A stretch of DNA of 35,753 nt from Prevotella sp. (GCA_022775985.1 JALFIM010000068.1:1-35753), one strand, 5' to 3'; counted from the stretch's first letter, positions 1 through 9,058 are shown. Notes: generated by a model from the letters alone, not told the origin. Numbers and translations: made by a program.

Positions 1-108
1 CGTGTGGCCCATACCGTACCATACTCTAATGCACTGTGGCACATCAACTGCGCGTGCGTGAGACGTGATACGGACAGAATATAATGTTTATTGTATAGGT
101 GTAGCAAT

Positions 109-218
109 GAAGCCACGCCCAGCAAGTGGATAGTAGCGGCCCTAAGCAGACCGCTCTTACATCCTTGCAGGGCGTGGCTTCTGTTGTTGTGGCACGACGC
201 TGCGGGCCGTCATGCCAC
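109..218. other. Structured non-coding region, two stem-loops
   Basis: There is no gene in 1-342. A long hairpin is visible: 109-120 (GAAGCCACGCCC) pairs perfectly with 170-181. After one mismatch, 122-125 pairs with 165-168, then 128-131 with 161-164, and 135-139 (AGCGG) with 151-155, leaving an 11-nt apical loop. A second stem follows directly, with 189-194 (GTGGCA) against 213-218 and 196-199 against 208-211. No clear T-run follows on either strand. It could be a structured RNA, a terminator of a gene to the left of the window, or a mobile-element remnant. I do not recognise the family. Bases 1-108 show nothing else I can support. Confidence 0.45.
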
Positions 219-236
219 GACATGTGGCTTAGTGTT

Positions 237-334
237 CACTGATAAGTAAATAACCAAAATTATTTTTCTCTCATTCTTTACATGAAAAATAAGGAGAGTG
301 TTTAAATAAAATAATTCCTGATATTTACTTAGTG
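237..334. repeat. Nested AT-rich imperfect inverted repeat 3' of manA
   Basis: Three nested arm pairs share one centre: CACT plus AAGTAAATA (237-240, 244-252) with TATTTACTTAGTG (322-334); AATTATTTT (258-266) with AAAATAATT (308-316); and CTCTC (268-272) with GAGAG (294-298). The stretch is AT-rich in an otherwise GC-rich region and lies immediately downstream of manA, which ends at 343 on the minus strand. It probably acts as the transcription end of the dxs-trkA-trkH-manA cluster. A small palindromic mobile remnant is the alternative. Confidence 0.45.
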
Positions 335-342
335 ATAATCAT

Positions 343-1305
343 TTACACATATGTCTCAAGGAACTTGATGGCACCATCCACCTTCAACTCCTTCGTAGAG
401 GCAGGGATGAGCACGCTCTCACCGGCTTGCAGCGTGAATGTGTTGCCCTCGTTGTCGGTGATGCTGGCACTGCCCTTGAGGCCGATGAGTATCACGAAGC
501 TGTCAAGCTCGGAGTAGTCTATGGTCATAGGCTCGTCGAGGTCGTAGACGGCGGTGTTGAAGTACGGGCACTGTACGAGCGCCACGCCCTGGTTCTTGGC
601 GGCGGTGTACTCCGTGCGGTAGTTGCTCTCCACCGTGTAGTTGATGCTCTCGGCGGCCTCCTTGGTGTGCAACTGTCGGTAGTTGCCGTTCTTGTCCTTG
701 CGCTTGAAGTCGTATATGCGGTATGTCACGTCGCTGGTCTGCTGTATCTCGGCGAGGAAACAGCCCGTGCCTATGGCGTGTATTCTGCCGGCAGGCAGGA
801 AGAAGCAGTCGCCCTCCTTCACGTTGTAGCGTGCTATGGCATCGCAGATGGTGTCGTCGGCCACCATCTGTGCGTACTCCTCGGGAGTGATTTGCTTTTT
901 CAGTCCGCACAGCAGCGTGGCGTCCTTGTCAGAGTCCATGAGGTACCACATCTCCGTCTTGCCGCGCTCCTTGCCCTGTCTGTGCGCTATCTCGTCGGTG
1001 GGATGCACCTGTATGGAGAGGTCCTGGCGTGCGTCTATGAACTTGATGAGCAGCGGAAACTCATCGCCGAAACGCTTGTAGTTGTCCTCACCCACGAGCT
1101 CGCCCTTGAGTTCGGCCACCAGCTCGTTGAGCTTCTTGCCGGCGTAAGGGCCATCGCTCACCACCGTCTCGTTGCCGGGCACGCCGGATATCTCCCAGCT
1201 CTCGCCCACGTTGTCCTGCTTCACGTCGAGATGTTTGAACGGAATGATTTTGTCGCCGCCCCAGAGTGTGGATTTCAGCAGCGCGTTGAATTTTAGTGGT
1301 TTCAT
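343..1305 (-). CDS. manA: Mannose-6-phosphate isomerase, class I
   Basis: This cytosolic zinc enzyme interconverts mannose-6-phosphate and fructose-6-phosphate, feeding GDP-sugar and glycan synthesis. The 320-residue protein is a cupin of the short type I family. The usual metal ligands are visible as Gln99 and His101 (SIQVHPTD), Glu118 (GKTEMWY) and His176 (GRIHAIGTG). The segment EIQQTSDVTYRIYDF near 186-200 is also typical. The start ATG at 1305 opens directly into the family N-terminus (MKPLKFNALL). The gene begins 56 nt after the end of trkH on the same strand with no promoter match between them, so it is probably the last gene of a dxs-trkA-trkH-manA transcript. Nothing in the sequence ties its function to potassium uptake. 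Identification is secure. Confidence 0.95.
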   Translation of the reverse strand: MKPLKFNALLKSTLWGGDKIIPFKHLDVKQDNVGESWEISGVPGNETVVSDGPYAGKKLNELVAELKGELVGEDNYKRFGDEFPLLIKFIDARQDLSIQVHPTDEIAHRQGKERGKTEMWYLMDSDKDATLLCGLKKQITPEEYAQMVADDTICDAIARYNVKEGDCFFLPAGRIHAIGTGCFLAEIQQTSDVTYRIYDFKRKDKNGNYRQLHTKEAAESINYTVESNYRTEYTAAKNQGVALVQCPYFNTAVYDLDEPMTIDYSELDSFVILIGLKGSASITDNEGNTFTLQAGESVLIPASTKELKVDGAIKFLETYV

Positions 1306-1361
1306 AATAAGTTTGTTTTATGTATTTGTATTCTGTTATCAATTGTCTGCAGCAGTGAGTG

Positions 1362-2813
1362 TCAGTTCTCCTTCCAGAAGGCCCTGCTGAATATCACGAG
1401 CACGGAGAATATCTCCAGTCGTCCGATGAGCATCAGCACCGTGCATATCCACTTGGCATACGGAGGCAGTACGCTCCACGACATCGTGGGCCCTATCTCC
1501 AGGCCGAGCGTGGGCCCTACGTTGCCCAGGCAGCTCAGCGTTATGGTTATGGCGTTGGTGGAATCGATGCCGGCGGCCGTCATGACGAACGAGCAGAACA
1601 GGAACAGCAGCAGGTATATGGTGATGAATGCGAGCAGCGTGAGCCGCTTGTTCTGCGACACGTTCACGCCCCCTATGCGCATGGGCAGCACGGCGTTGGG
1701 GTGCATGAGCTGGCGGAACTCGTTTTTTATAGACTTCAGCAGCATGACGCACCTTATGCACTTTATGCCGCCGCTCGTAGAGCCTGAGCACGCTCCTACG
1801 AACATACATATAGCCAACGCCACCCAAGTGACGTGAGGCCACTTGCCGGCATCGTCGTTTATGAGTCCGGTAGTGGTGATGAACGACACCACATGAAACA
1901 GCGAGCTGCGTATGGCGTGCTCTATGGGGTAGTGGTTGCGCCATATCAGCTCGGCGGCGATGAACGCCGTGAACACCGCCACTATGGAGATGTAGAACTT
2001 GAACTCGGGATTCTTGAAGAGCATGTGGCCGTTGCGCCGCGTCACCGAGGCGTAGAGCAGCGTGAAGTTGACACCCGACACGAAGCAGAAGAACGTGATG
2101 ATGTACTGCATCTCGGGCGTGAACAGCACCAGCGTGTTCTTGGTGGCGAAGCCGCCCGTGGCCGCCGTCACCATGGAGTAGTTCACGCTGTCGAATATGC
2201 TCATGCCAGCTCCCCACAGGCACAGCATGCACAGTATGGTGATGAGTATGTACACCACCCATATACACTTGGCGCTCGTGGAGAGCCTCGGGTGCAGCTT
2301 GGTCTTTATGGGGCCGGTGGCCTCGGCGGCGAACACCTTGACCGAGCCGCCCACGAGCGACGGCAGCAGCGCGATGGTGAAGAACACTATGCCCAGTCCG
2401 CCTATCCACTGCGTCAGCGACCGCCAGAACAGCAGTCCGTGCGGGTAGTCGTCTATGTAGTCTATGATGCTCGCACCCGTGGTGGTGAACCCCGACATGG
2501 TCTCGAAGAATGCGTCGGTGAACGACGTGATGTAGCCGCTGAGCATGAACGGCAGCGTGCCGAACAGGCTGAATATGACCCACGTGAGCGTCACCACGAA
2601 GTAGGCGTCGCGCCTTGACAGCGAGTTGTCGCTGTCGCGCCCGAGCAGCCGCATTACGATGCCAGCCGCGGCCGTTATGCCTATGGACATGGCGAAGGCC
2701 GCCGCGTCGCACTCGTGGTATGCGAGTGCTATGACGAGGCACACCAGCAGCAGCGCCGCCTCTATGAAGAGCAGCGAGCCCACTATCTTGTATATCGTTT
2801 TCTTGTTTAACAT
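1362..2813 (-). CDS. trkH: Trk potassium uptake membrane subunit TrkH
   Basis: This inner-membrane potassium translocating subunit works with the TrkA gating protein encoded just upstream. The 483-residue protein has many hydrophobic helices and the four pore-loop selectivity segments of the TrkH/KtrB family: GFTTTGAS, TAATGGFATKN, ITTTGLINDD and the GACSGSTSGGIKC segment. I place the start at ATG 2813 (MLNKKTIYKIVG), because the 14 codons before it in the open frame (MGMTQHVPVPPDAT) do not look like TrkH and the chosen start leads straight into the first helix. The gap to trkA is 73 nt. It very likely belongs to one transcript with dxs, trkA and manA. Confidence 0.95.
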   Translation of the reverse strand: MLNKKTIYKIVGSLLFIEAALLLVCLVIALAYHECDAAAFAMSIGITAAAGIVMRLLGRDSDNSLSRRDAYFVVTLTWVIFSLFGTLPFMLSGYITSFTDAFFETMSGFTTTGASIIDYIDDYPHGLLFWRSLTQWIGGLGIVFFTIALLPSLVGGSVKVFAAEATGPIKTKLHPRLSTSAKCIWVVYILITILCMLCLWGAGMSIFDSVNYSMVTAATGGFATKNTLVLFTPEMQYIITFFCFVSGVNFTLLYASVTRRNGHMLFKNPEFKFYISIVAVFTAFIAAELIWRNHYPIEHAIRSSLFHVVSFITTTGLINDDAGKWPHVTWVALAICMFVGACSGSTSGGIKCIRCVMLLKSIKNEFRQLMHPNAVLPMRIGGVNVSQNKRLTLLAFITIYLLLFLFCSFVMTAAGIDSTNAITITLSCLGNVGPTLGLEIGPTMSWSVLPPYAKWICTVLMLIGRLEIFSVLVIFSRAFWKEN

Positions 2814-2886
2814 TGTAGCGTCAGGCGGCACAGGCACGTGCTGCGTCATGCCCACCGTGGAGCATGGCGTGGCGTGCCGGCCGGCA

Positions 2887-4230
2887 TCAGATAAACAGTT
2901 TCTCTATCTTCTTCATGTTGATGTTGTGGCAGAACACCATTACGGAGTCGCCAGGCTCTATCTCGGTGTTGCCCGACACGAGCATGCCCTTGCCCTCTCT
3001 CACCAGTCCGCCTATGGTCATGCCCTTGGGCAGGGAGAGCTCGCGCACCGGCTTCTGCGTTATCTTGGAGCCCTCGGTGGGTATGAACTCCGCCACGTCG
3101 GCGTTGGCACCCATCAGGAACCTCACGTTCATCACGTTGGCATCGAGCATCATCTGGTATATGTTGCTCGCCGTTATGGTCTTCTTGTTTATGATGGTGC
3201 CGATGTCGAGGCTCTCGGCCATGCTCACATAGTCTATGTTCTCCACCATGGCCACGGTCTTACGCACGCCCATGCGCTTGGCGGTGAGGCACGCGAGAAT
3301 GTTGGTCTCGGCGTTGCCCGTGAGCGCCACGAAGGCCTGCGTGTTCTTTATGCCCTCCTCTATGAGCAGCGGAATGTCGCGCCCGTCGCCGTTGATGACG
3401 AGCACCTTGGAGCTCTCTATGATGTCGTTGAGGTGCGAGCAACGCTCCTCGTCGGTCTCTATGATTTTCACGTCCATGTACTCTGGCATGGTCTTTACGG
3501 CCCTCACAGCAGTGGCTCCGCCTCCCATTATCATCACGTTCTTCACGTCTACGTAGTGCTCCTTGCCCACTATCTTCCTGATGTAGGGTATAAACTGCTT
3601 GGTAGTCATGAAGTATGCCAGGTCGTAGAGCTGCAGCGAGTCGTTGCCGCCGGGTATTATGGTCTCGTTGTCGCGCTTGATGGCCACCACGTGGTACGGA
3701 TCGTCGGGGCCGCAGAGCTCGCGCAGCGGCTTGTCGAGAATCTCGCAGCCCTGCCGCAGCTTAATGCCGAGCATGACGAGTGCGCCGTCGTGTACGTCCC
3801 ACCGCTGCCGTACCCACGACATTTTCAGTCCGTTGTTGATGTCCTTTGCCGCGAGCATCTCGGGGTATATCAGCGAACTGACCCCCAAGCTCTCGAAAAA
3901 CTCCCGCAGCTCTGGCTCCACGTATTCCGCACTGTCTATCTTCGCCACCGTCTTGGCGGCCCCGAGAGCCTTGGCCAGCACGCATGCCGTCATGTTGGTG
4001 TTCTCGTCCGGTGTGACGGCGATGAACAGGTCGGCATCCTGTGCGCCAGCTTGCTTGAGGGCCTTCACGCTGGTGGGCGATGCCTCTATGGTGAGCAGGT
4101 CGAAGTCGTTGCCTATCTTGGCCAGCCGCTCCGGGTCGGAGTCGATGAGCGTGATGTCGTCGTGGTCGCGCGACAGCAGTTTGGCCAGGTGCGTGCCTAT
4201 GGCGAAGGCACCGACGATGATTATCTTCAT
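2887..4230 (-). CDS. trkA: Trk potassium uptake regulator TrkA
   Basis: This cytosolic nucleotide-binding subunit gates TrkH. The 447 residues form two tandem RCK units, each a Rossmann TrkA-N half followed by a TrkA-C half. The first begins at residue 1 (MKIIIVGAFAIGTHLAKLLS) and the second near residue 228 (VMIMGGGATAVRAVK). The glycine-rich loops deviate from GxGxxG: the first reads GAFAIG (middle Gly replaced by Phe) and the second GGGATA (last Gly replaced by Ala), so nucleotide preference may differ from the E. coli protein. From memory, similar loops occur in Prevotella TrkA, so this may be a lineage trait. The start lies 27 nt after the end of dxs, implying co-transcription. The family call is secure. 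Confidence 0.95.
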   Translation of the reverse strand: MKIIIVGAFAIGTHLAKLLSRDHDDITLIDSDPERLAKIGNDFDLLTIEASPTSVKALKQAGAQDADLFIAVTPDENTNMTACVLAKALGAAKTVAKIDSAEYVEPELREFFESLGVSSLIYPEMLAAKDINNGLKMSWVRQRWDVHDGALVMLGIKLRQGCEILDKPLRELCGPDDPYHVVAIKRDNETIIPGGNDSLQLYDLAYFMTTKQFIPYIRKIVGKEHYVDVKNVMIMGGGATAVRAVKTMPEYMDVKIIETDEERCSHLNDIIESSKVLVINGDGRDIPLLIEEGIKNTQAFVALTGNAETNILACLTAKRMGVRKTVAMVENIDYVSMAESLDIGTIINKKTITASNIYQMMLDANVMNVRFLMGANADVAEFIPTEGSKITQKPVRELSLPKGMTIGGLVREGKGMLVSGNTEIEPGDSVMVFCHNINMKKIEKLFI

Positions 4231-4257
4231 ATCAGATGTTTCGTGTGTAGGTTTGTG

Positions 4258-6189
4258 TCATTGTATGTCGTCAGGTGCCGCTGGCGTGTCGTCGGCACCT
4301 GTGATGGCGCGGCGTATGCTGTCGTGGTCGGTGCCTGTGATGGTGCGCAGCTGCGCCACCGTGCCGTGCTCCACGAACTCATCGCCTATGCCGAGCCGCT
4401 TCACCGGCGTGGTGATGCCGTTGTCGCTGAGCCACTCCGTCACCGCCGAGCCGAAGCCTCCGGCCAGCATGCCGTCCTCTATGGTCACTATGCGCTTGGC
4501 GGTGCGTGCCACCTTGCCGAGCAAGTCGGTGTCGAGGGGCTTCACGAAGCGCATGTCGTAGTGCGCTATGCTCAGCGTGCATCCGTCGGCCGCAAGCCCG
4601 TCTATCACCGTGGCCACATCGTGGCCGAGCGGCCCGAACGACAGCACCGCCACGTCGGTGCCCTCGCGCAGACAGCGTCCGCGGCCCACCTCTATCTCCT
4701 CCAGTGCGCACTTCCAGTCTACGCGGCTGCCGCGTCCGCGCGGGTACCTTATCACGAAGGTGCCCTTGTCGGGTAGCTGTGCCGTGTACATCATGCGCCG
4801 CAGCTCGCACTCGTCCATGGGCGACGCTATGGTGAGGTTGGGTACAGGGCGCAGCGCGGCTATGTCGAACACACCGTGGTGCGTGGGGCCGTCCTCGCCC
4901 ACGAGTCCTGCGCGGTCGAGGCATATCACCACGGGCAGGTTGAGCAGTGCCGCGTCGTGTATTATGTTGTCGTATGCGCGTTGCGCGAACGCGCTGTATA
5001 TGTTGCAGAAGGGCTGCAGACCGTCCTTGGCCATGCCGCAAGAGAACGTCACGGCGTGCTCCTCGGCTATGCCCACGTCGAACACCCTGTCGGGCATCTG
5101 CTTCATCATGATGTTCATGGAGCACCCTGTGGGCATGGCCGGTGTCACGCCCACTATCCTCGGGTTGGCCTCGGCGAGCTCGAGCAGCGTGTTGCCGAAC
5201 ACGTCCTGGAAGCGTGGCGGCAGGTCTGATGAGTCGCTCACGAGCCGCTCCCCGGTCTCGGGGTCGAACTTGCCGGGCGCGTGCCAGATGGTGGCCTCCT
5301 CCTCGGCGGGCTTGTAGCCCTTGCCCTTCACGGTGTGGAGGTGCAGTATCTTGGGGCCGCTCATGTCCTTGAGGCGGCGCAGGAGCTGCACCACGTTCAC
5401 CACGTCGTTGCCGTCGAAGGGGCCGAAGTAGCGTATGTTCATGCCCTCAAACACGTTCTGCTGGTGGCTGATGGCCGACTTCAGGGCGTTGTTGAGCCTT
5501 ATGATGCCCTTGCGGCGGTCGTCGTTGAGGTAGCCCTTGGAGTGCAGCCACTGCGAAGCCTTGAACCTCAGGCGGTTGTACGTGGCGTTGGTGTCGAGGT
5601 GCAGCAAGTATTTCTCCATGCCGCCCACGGCACGGTCTATGCTCATGTCGTTGTCGTTGAGTATGATGAGCAGGTCGTTGGGCGACGACGACGCGTTGTT
5701 GATGCCCTCGAATGCGAGCCCTCCGCTCATGGCACCATCGCCTATCACGGCCACGACGTGCCTGTCGTCGTGTCCCGTTTTCTTGGCAGCGATGGCCATA
5801 CCGAGCGCGGCGGATATGGAGTTGGAGGCATGTCCGCATGCGAAAGTGTCGTACTCGCTCTCCTGCGGACTCGGAAACGGGCGCACGCCGTGCAGCTTGC
5901 GGTTGGTGCAGAACCTGTCGCGGCGGCCGGTGAGTATCTTGTGGCCGTAGGCCTGGTGCCCCACGTCCCATACTATACGGTCGTAAGGAGTATTGAATAC
6001 GTAGTGCAGGGCTACCGTCAGCTCCACCACACCGAGCGATGACGCCAGGTGTCCGGGGTTGACGGACAGCTCCTCTACGATGTCCTCGCGCAGTTCCTTG
6101 CATACTTCAGGCAACTGGTCTATGCCCATTGCCCGCAAGTCGTCGGGGTAGCGTATTTGTCCTAATAGTCCGAATTTGTTTTTATCCAT
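4258..6189 (-). CDS. dxs: 1-deoxy-D-xylulose-5-phosphate synthase
   Basis: This enzyme condenses pyruvate and glyceraldehyde-3-phosphate, using thiamine diphosphate, in the first step of the MEP isoprenoid pathway; the product also feeds thiamine and pyridoxal synthesis. The protein is 643 residues from ATG 6189 ([18 protein letters not shown]), the usual length. The open frame continues another 93 codons upstream, but those run through the promoter and a repeat array and are not coding. Visible motifs are [11 protein letters not shown], the ThDP/magnesium motif beginning GDGAMSGG (150-157) and ending NDND (178-181), [13 protein letters not shown], and [15 protein letters not shown]. It is the first gene of the dxs-trkA-trkH-manA run. 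A strong Bacteroidota-type promoter lies about 60 nt upstream. Confidence 0.97.
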   Translation of the reverse strand: MDKNKFGLLGQIRYPDDLRAMGIDQLPEVCKELREDIVEELSVNPGHLASSLGVVELTVALHYVFNTPYDRIVWDVGHQAYGHKILTGRRDRFCTNRKLHGVRPFPSPQESEYDTFACGHASNSISAALGMAIAAKKTGHDDRHVVAVIGDGAMSGGLAFEGINNASSSPNDLLIILNDNDMSIDRAVGGMEKYLLHLDTNATYNRLRFKASQWLHSKGYLNDDRRKGIIRLNNALKSAISHQQNVFEGMNIRYFGPFDGNDVVNVVQLLRRLKDMSGPKILHLHTVKGKGYKPAEEEATIWHAPGKFDPETGERLVSDSSDLPPRFQDVFGNTLLELAEANPRIVGVTPAMPTGCSMNIMMKQMPDRVFDVGIAEEHAVTFSCGMAKDGLQPFCNIYSAFAQRAYDNIIHDAALLNLPVVICLDRAGLVGEDGPTHHGVFDIAALRPVPNLTIASPMDECELRRMMYTAQLPDKGTFVIRYPRGRGSRVDWKCALEEIEVGRGRCLREGTDVAVLSFGPLGHDVATVIDGLAADGCTLSIAHYDMRFVKPLDTDLLGKVARTAKRIVTIEDGMLAGGFGSAVTEWLSDNGITTPVKRLGIGDEFVEHGTVAQLRTITGTDHDSIRRAITGADDTPAAPDDIQ

Positions 6190-6256
6190 TGGGTATTGTG
6201 TGGATTTATGCACTTGATGCGTGCGTGTGCGGTGGGTTTCCGCATCAATAATTGTA

Positions 6257-6287
6257 CAAAGGTAGTGTAAAAGCGCGAAAGGACAAA
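6257..6287 (-). promoter_or_regulatory. Promoter of dxs operon
   Basis: Read on the minus strand, TTTG (6287-6284), a 19-nt spacer and TACCTTTG (6264-6257) match the Bacteroidota -33/-7 consensus TTTG-N19/20-TAnnTTTG exactly. Expected initiation is near 6250, giving a leader of about 60 nt before dxs. This excludes the longer upstream frame as the start. Confidence 0.8.
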
Positions 6288-6452
6288 ATAAAACCATGCC
6301 GTTTTTCATTTTATAAGGTGTAGCGGTGGTGCATCTGCGGCAGCGCGGGGTGCGCGGCATGAGGTGGAGGGTGTGGCCGTAGGTATGGCTGTCATGGCCA
6401 CTCATGACAGGTGGTATGGATTCGCATGTATAACATACTGAGTGCCAATAGA

Positions 6453-6541
6453 TTGCAAAACGGCCCATTTCGCACTGCGAAATGGGCCGTTTTACTGCGC
6501 GAAATGGGCCGAATCACAGCGCGAAACGGGCCGTTTTGCAA
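6453..6541. repeat. 22-nt phased repeat array, copy 1
   Basis: Four 22-nt units lie at 6453, 6475, 6497 and 6519, with GGSCC cores at 6462, 6484, 6506 and 6528. Each unit is a variant of the halves TGCRAAAYGG and CCRTTTYGCA around a G/C centre. Unit 1 is inverted relative to units 2-4: 6457-6474 and 6476-6493 form a perfect 18-bp inverted repeat around one base. Unit 1 also pairs with unit 4 over 21 positions with one mismatch. The array lies between the PAP2 gene and dxs. The same 89-nt design recurs at 17377 and 27263. Confidence 0.9.
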
Positions 6542-6556
6542 CATGGTGTGGCAGTG

Positions 6557-6574
6557 GCCGCCGTCAGCGGCGGC
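6557..6574 (-). other. GC hairpin after PAP2 gene
   Basis: GCCGCCG (6557-6563), loop TCAG and CGGCGGC (6568-6574) form a perfect 7-bp stem with a tetraloop, starting 22 nt past the PAP2 stop. No T-run follows on the minus strand, so I call it a possible 3' end structure rather than a proven terminator. Confidence 0.35.
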
Positions 6575-6596
6575 GCGTGTGGTGCTCAGACGTGGC

Positions 6597-7280
6597 CTAT
6601 CCCAGCCACGCTATGAGCGTGTGGCGCAGGTCGAAGGCTGGTGCTATGAGCAGTATGGCGAACACCACCGCCCCCGTGTACATGATGACATACGACGGCG
6701 AAGGCCTCGACTCGGCTGCCGCTCCCATGCAGAGCCGTGCCATGCTGCATACGGCGAAGGCTATGGCCGTGCCCACGAGTCCGCCCACAAGTATGTCGCC
6801 GGGGTAGTGTACGCCGAGGTATATGCGGCTGTATGTGTGTATCACGGCCCATGTGTATATGAAGGTGGTGAGCTTGCGGCTCTTGAATATAATCATGGTG
6901 AGGGCGGCCAGGGCGAAGGAGTTGGCCGAGTGGCACGACGGCATGCCGTAGTGGCCGCCACGGTAGCCGTTGACTACGTGTATGAGCATGCTTATGCCGC
7001 TGTCGGGCTGCGACGGGCGCGGACGGCAGAATATGGGCCGCAGGTAGGCGGCGCAGGTGGTGTCGGCGAGCACTATGGTCAAGGTGAAAATGCCAACTAC
7101 GGTGAGCATCCGCCTGTTGATGCCAAACTTCATGATGGTGGCTATGAGTATGGCCGTGTACACGGGTACCCACACCCACTTCTCCGATGTGAGGTACATC
7201 ACGTCATCGAAGTAGCTGTTGTGGAAGCCGTTGAGGAATACCATGAGGTCGGCGTCTATCTTTCCGAGTATCTCTATCAT
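6597..7280 (-). CDS. PAP2-family membrane phosphatase
   Basis: This is an integral-membrane phosphatidic acid phosphatase type 2 protein of 227 residues, probably acting on a lipid phosphate such as undecaprenyl pyrophosphate or a phosphatidylglycerol phosphate. The three phosphatase motifs are recognisable with substitutions. Motif 1 is RPIFCRPRP, where Arg replaces the usual Lys of KX6RP. Motif 2 is MPSCHSAN, where Cys replaces Gly of PSGH. Motif 3 is SRIYLGVHYPGDILVG, with the catalytic His intact. Several hydrophobic helices are evident. The N-terminus (MIEILGKIDADLMVFLNG) is typical of Bacteroidales members. It is separated from cls upstream by 269 nt and has its own candidate promoter element. 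The substrate cannot be told from sequence. Confidence 0.88.
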   Translation of the reverse strand: MIEILGKIDADLMVFLNGFHNSYFDDVMYLTSEKWVWVPVYTAILIATIMKFGINRRMLTVVGIFTLTIVLADTTCAAYLRPIFCRPRPSQPDSGISMLIHVVNGYRGGHYGMPSCHSANSFALAALTMIIFKSRKLTTFIYTWAVIHTYSRIYLGVHYPGDILVGGLVGTAIAFAVCSMARLCMGAAAESRPSPSYVIMYTGAVVFAILLIAPAFDLRHTLIAWLG

Positions 7281-7411
7281 TCGTGATTATTGATGAACTG
7301 TTGTCGTTGGGCGATTTATGCTCGTGAGTCCTCCGTCGTTGCTTTAGACGCTGGTTGCCATAGAGTATGCGCGATAGGAAACGGAGTTTGGCTGTTTTTT
7401 CAAAATCGTTG

Positions 7412-7419
7412 CAAAGTTA
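7412..7419 (-). promoter_or_regulatory. Candidate -7 element for the PAP2 gene
   Basis: On the minus strand this reads TAACTTTG, an exact match to the Bacteroidota -7 consensus. No good TTTG lies at -33. Initiation near 7405 would give a leader of about 125 nt. An inverted repeat, TTCCATT (7442-7448) with AATGGAA (7469-7475), lies just upstream of this element. Confidence 0.4.
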
Positions 7420-7549
7420 TGTATAATAGTCGGATTTATTGTTCCATTTCACTTATTTAATATACTATAATGGAAAATAAAACTATATTGTATGTTTAGG
7501 TTTTCATCGTGGGCCGGCGTGTCAGCGACCGATGGTGTGGGCCAGTGCG

Positions 7550-8974
7550 CTACATCAGCGGTGCCATGAGCCGCACGAACGACTCCCACAGTCGGGCACC
7601 GAACGAGTGCTTGGGCAGCGCGGCGGCGCTGTCGATGATGGTGCAGTGGGCCATGTCGTCGAGGAACACCTGTTTCATGCGCCCGGCCATGTCGCGGTCG
7701 TAGAAGAATATGTTTGACTCAAAGTTGTTCTCGAAGCTGCGCACATCGAAGTTGGCCGAGCCGCACGTGCACAGCGAGTCGTCGCACACGAGCAGCTTGC
7801 TGTGGTTGAAGCCGGCCTCGTAGAGGCACACCTTCACGCCGGCGTCTATCACGTCGGAGAGGAACGAGCGGCTCACCTGTTCCACGAGGCGTGCGTCGCT
7901 GTGGCGCGGCACCATGAGTCTGATGTCCACGCCGGCTATTGCTGCGGTGCGCATGGCGAATATCACGGGCTCGTTGGGTATGAAGTAGGGTGTCTCTATA
8001 TAGACATACGAGCGTGCCTCGAGCAGTATGCGCACGTAGCCCTGCATGATGTCGGGCCAGAGGGCCAGCGGACTGCTCGTCACCACCTGTGCCAGGCAGT
8101 CGTTGTTTATGGGGTATGGTGATGGCGGGTAGTACTTGCGGTTGGATATGAGCGTGCGGTCTACGAAGTACCAGTCTACGAGAAACGCCCTCTGTATGGC
8201 GAACACGGCGCCGCCCCTCACCCTGAGGTGCGTGTCGCGCCATGCCTGACGGCCGTTGCCCGAGACGTAGCGGCGGGCTATGTTCATGCCCCCGATAAAC
8301 GCCGTAGTGCCGTCGATGACGCACATCTTGCGGTGGTTGCGGTAGTTCACCTTGCTGGTGAACGCCGGAAACTTCACTGGCATGAAGGCATGTACGTCTA
8401 TGCCGGCCTCGCGCATGCGCTCGAAGAAGCGGCCCGCCACCTTCCAGCAGCCCACATCATCGTATATTAGCCTCACCTCCACGCCCTCCGCGGCCTTGTC
8501 TATGAGGGCATCGGCGATGAGCCTTCCGAGCGGGTCGTCCTCTATGATGTAGGTCTCGAGGTGTATGTGGTGGCGTGCGTTGGCTATGGAGACGAGCAGT
8601 GCCGTGAAGAAGTCGTGGCCGTTGGTGTATATGTCTGTGGCGTTGTCCTTAAACGGCAGTGACAGGCTCTGGTTGGTGAACAGTCTGATGAGCGTGCGGT
8701 AGTCGTCGGGGATGGTGAGCCCCTTCTGCTCCACGAACTCGAGCCTGGAGCGCTTCGATAACTGGTCGAGGCTTCGCTGGCTTATCATCCTGAGGCGGCG
8801 CGTGTTGCGCCCGAAGAAGAAGTATGCTATGATGCCCACCGCTGGCAGGAACGTGAGCACAAGCACCCATGCCATGGTCTTGGATGGTTGCTTGTTGTCC
8901 ATGAGTACTGAAATTATTGATGACACCGCAATGGCGGTGTATGCCAGCAATACTGCCCAGTGTATGTATATCAT
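7550..8974 (-). CDS. cls: Cardiolipin synthase (phospholipase D family)
   Basis: This membrane enzyme makes cardiolipin from phosphatidylglycerol. The protein is 474 residues from ATG 8974 (MIYIHWAVLLAYTAIAVSSI). The earlier in-frame ATG at 9019 would add 15 proline- and histidine-rich residues unlike the family. Two N-terminal transmembrane helices are followed by a short basic loop (FFGRNTRRLRMIS) and two phospholipase D domains, each with an intact HxKx4D motif: NHRKMCVIDGTTAFIGGMN in the first and NHSKLLVCDDSLCTCGSANFD in the second. It follows queE by 84 nt on the same strand and may be the last gene of the dnaG run. Assignment to the Cls family is firm; the exact phosphatidyl donor is inferred. 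Confidence 0.93.
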   Translation of the reverse strand: MIYIHWAVLLAYTAIAVSSIISVLMDNKQPSKTMAWVLVLTFLPAVGIIAYFFFGRNTRRLRMISQRSLDQLSKRSRLEFVEQKGLTIPDDYRTLIRLFTNQSLSLPFKDNATDIYTNGHDFFTALLVSIANARHHIHLETYIIEDDPLGRLIADALIDKAAEGVEVRLIYDDVGCWKVAGRFFERMREAGIDVHAFMPVKFPAFTSKVNYRNHRKMCVIDGTTAFIGGMNIARRYVSGNGRQAWRDTHLRVRGGAVFAIQRAFLVDWYFVDRTLISNRKYYPPSPYPINNDCLAQVVTSSPLALWPDIMQGYVRILLEARSYVYIETPYFIPNEPVIFAMRTAAIAGVDIRLMVPRHSDARLVEQVSRSFLSDVIDAGVKVCLYEAGFNHSKLLVCDDSLCTCGSANFDVRSFENNFESNIFFYDRDMAGRMKQVFLDDMAHCTIIDSAAALPKHSFGARLWESFVRLMAPLM

Positions 8975-9058
8975 GTGGTTAGTCGGTTGTGGGGTGTGCG
9001 TGTGGCGTGGCGGCGGCATGCGCCTGTCGTAGGTGGCGGTGCCGCCGCGCCATGCGTG

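Noticed and set aside
2626..4776. 716-codon plus-strand open frame opposite trkA and dxs
   Set aside because: It is antisense to two well-identified genes, rich in His, Val, Tyr and Arg, and has no recognisable domain. Similar long antisense frames occur opposite manA, cls, dnaG, the C1 and CocE peptidases and sprA, as expected from GC-rich codon use.
6453..6541. Repeat array as a CRISPR
   Set aside because: Units are contiguous, palindromic and vary in orientation, with no unique spacers and no cas genes.
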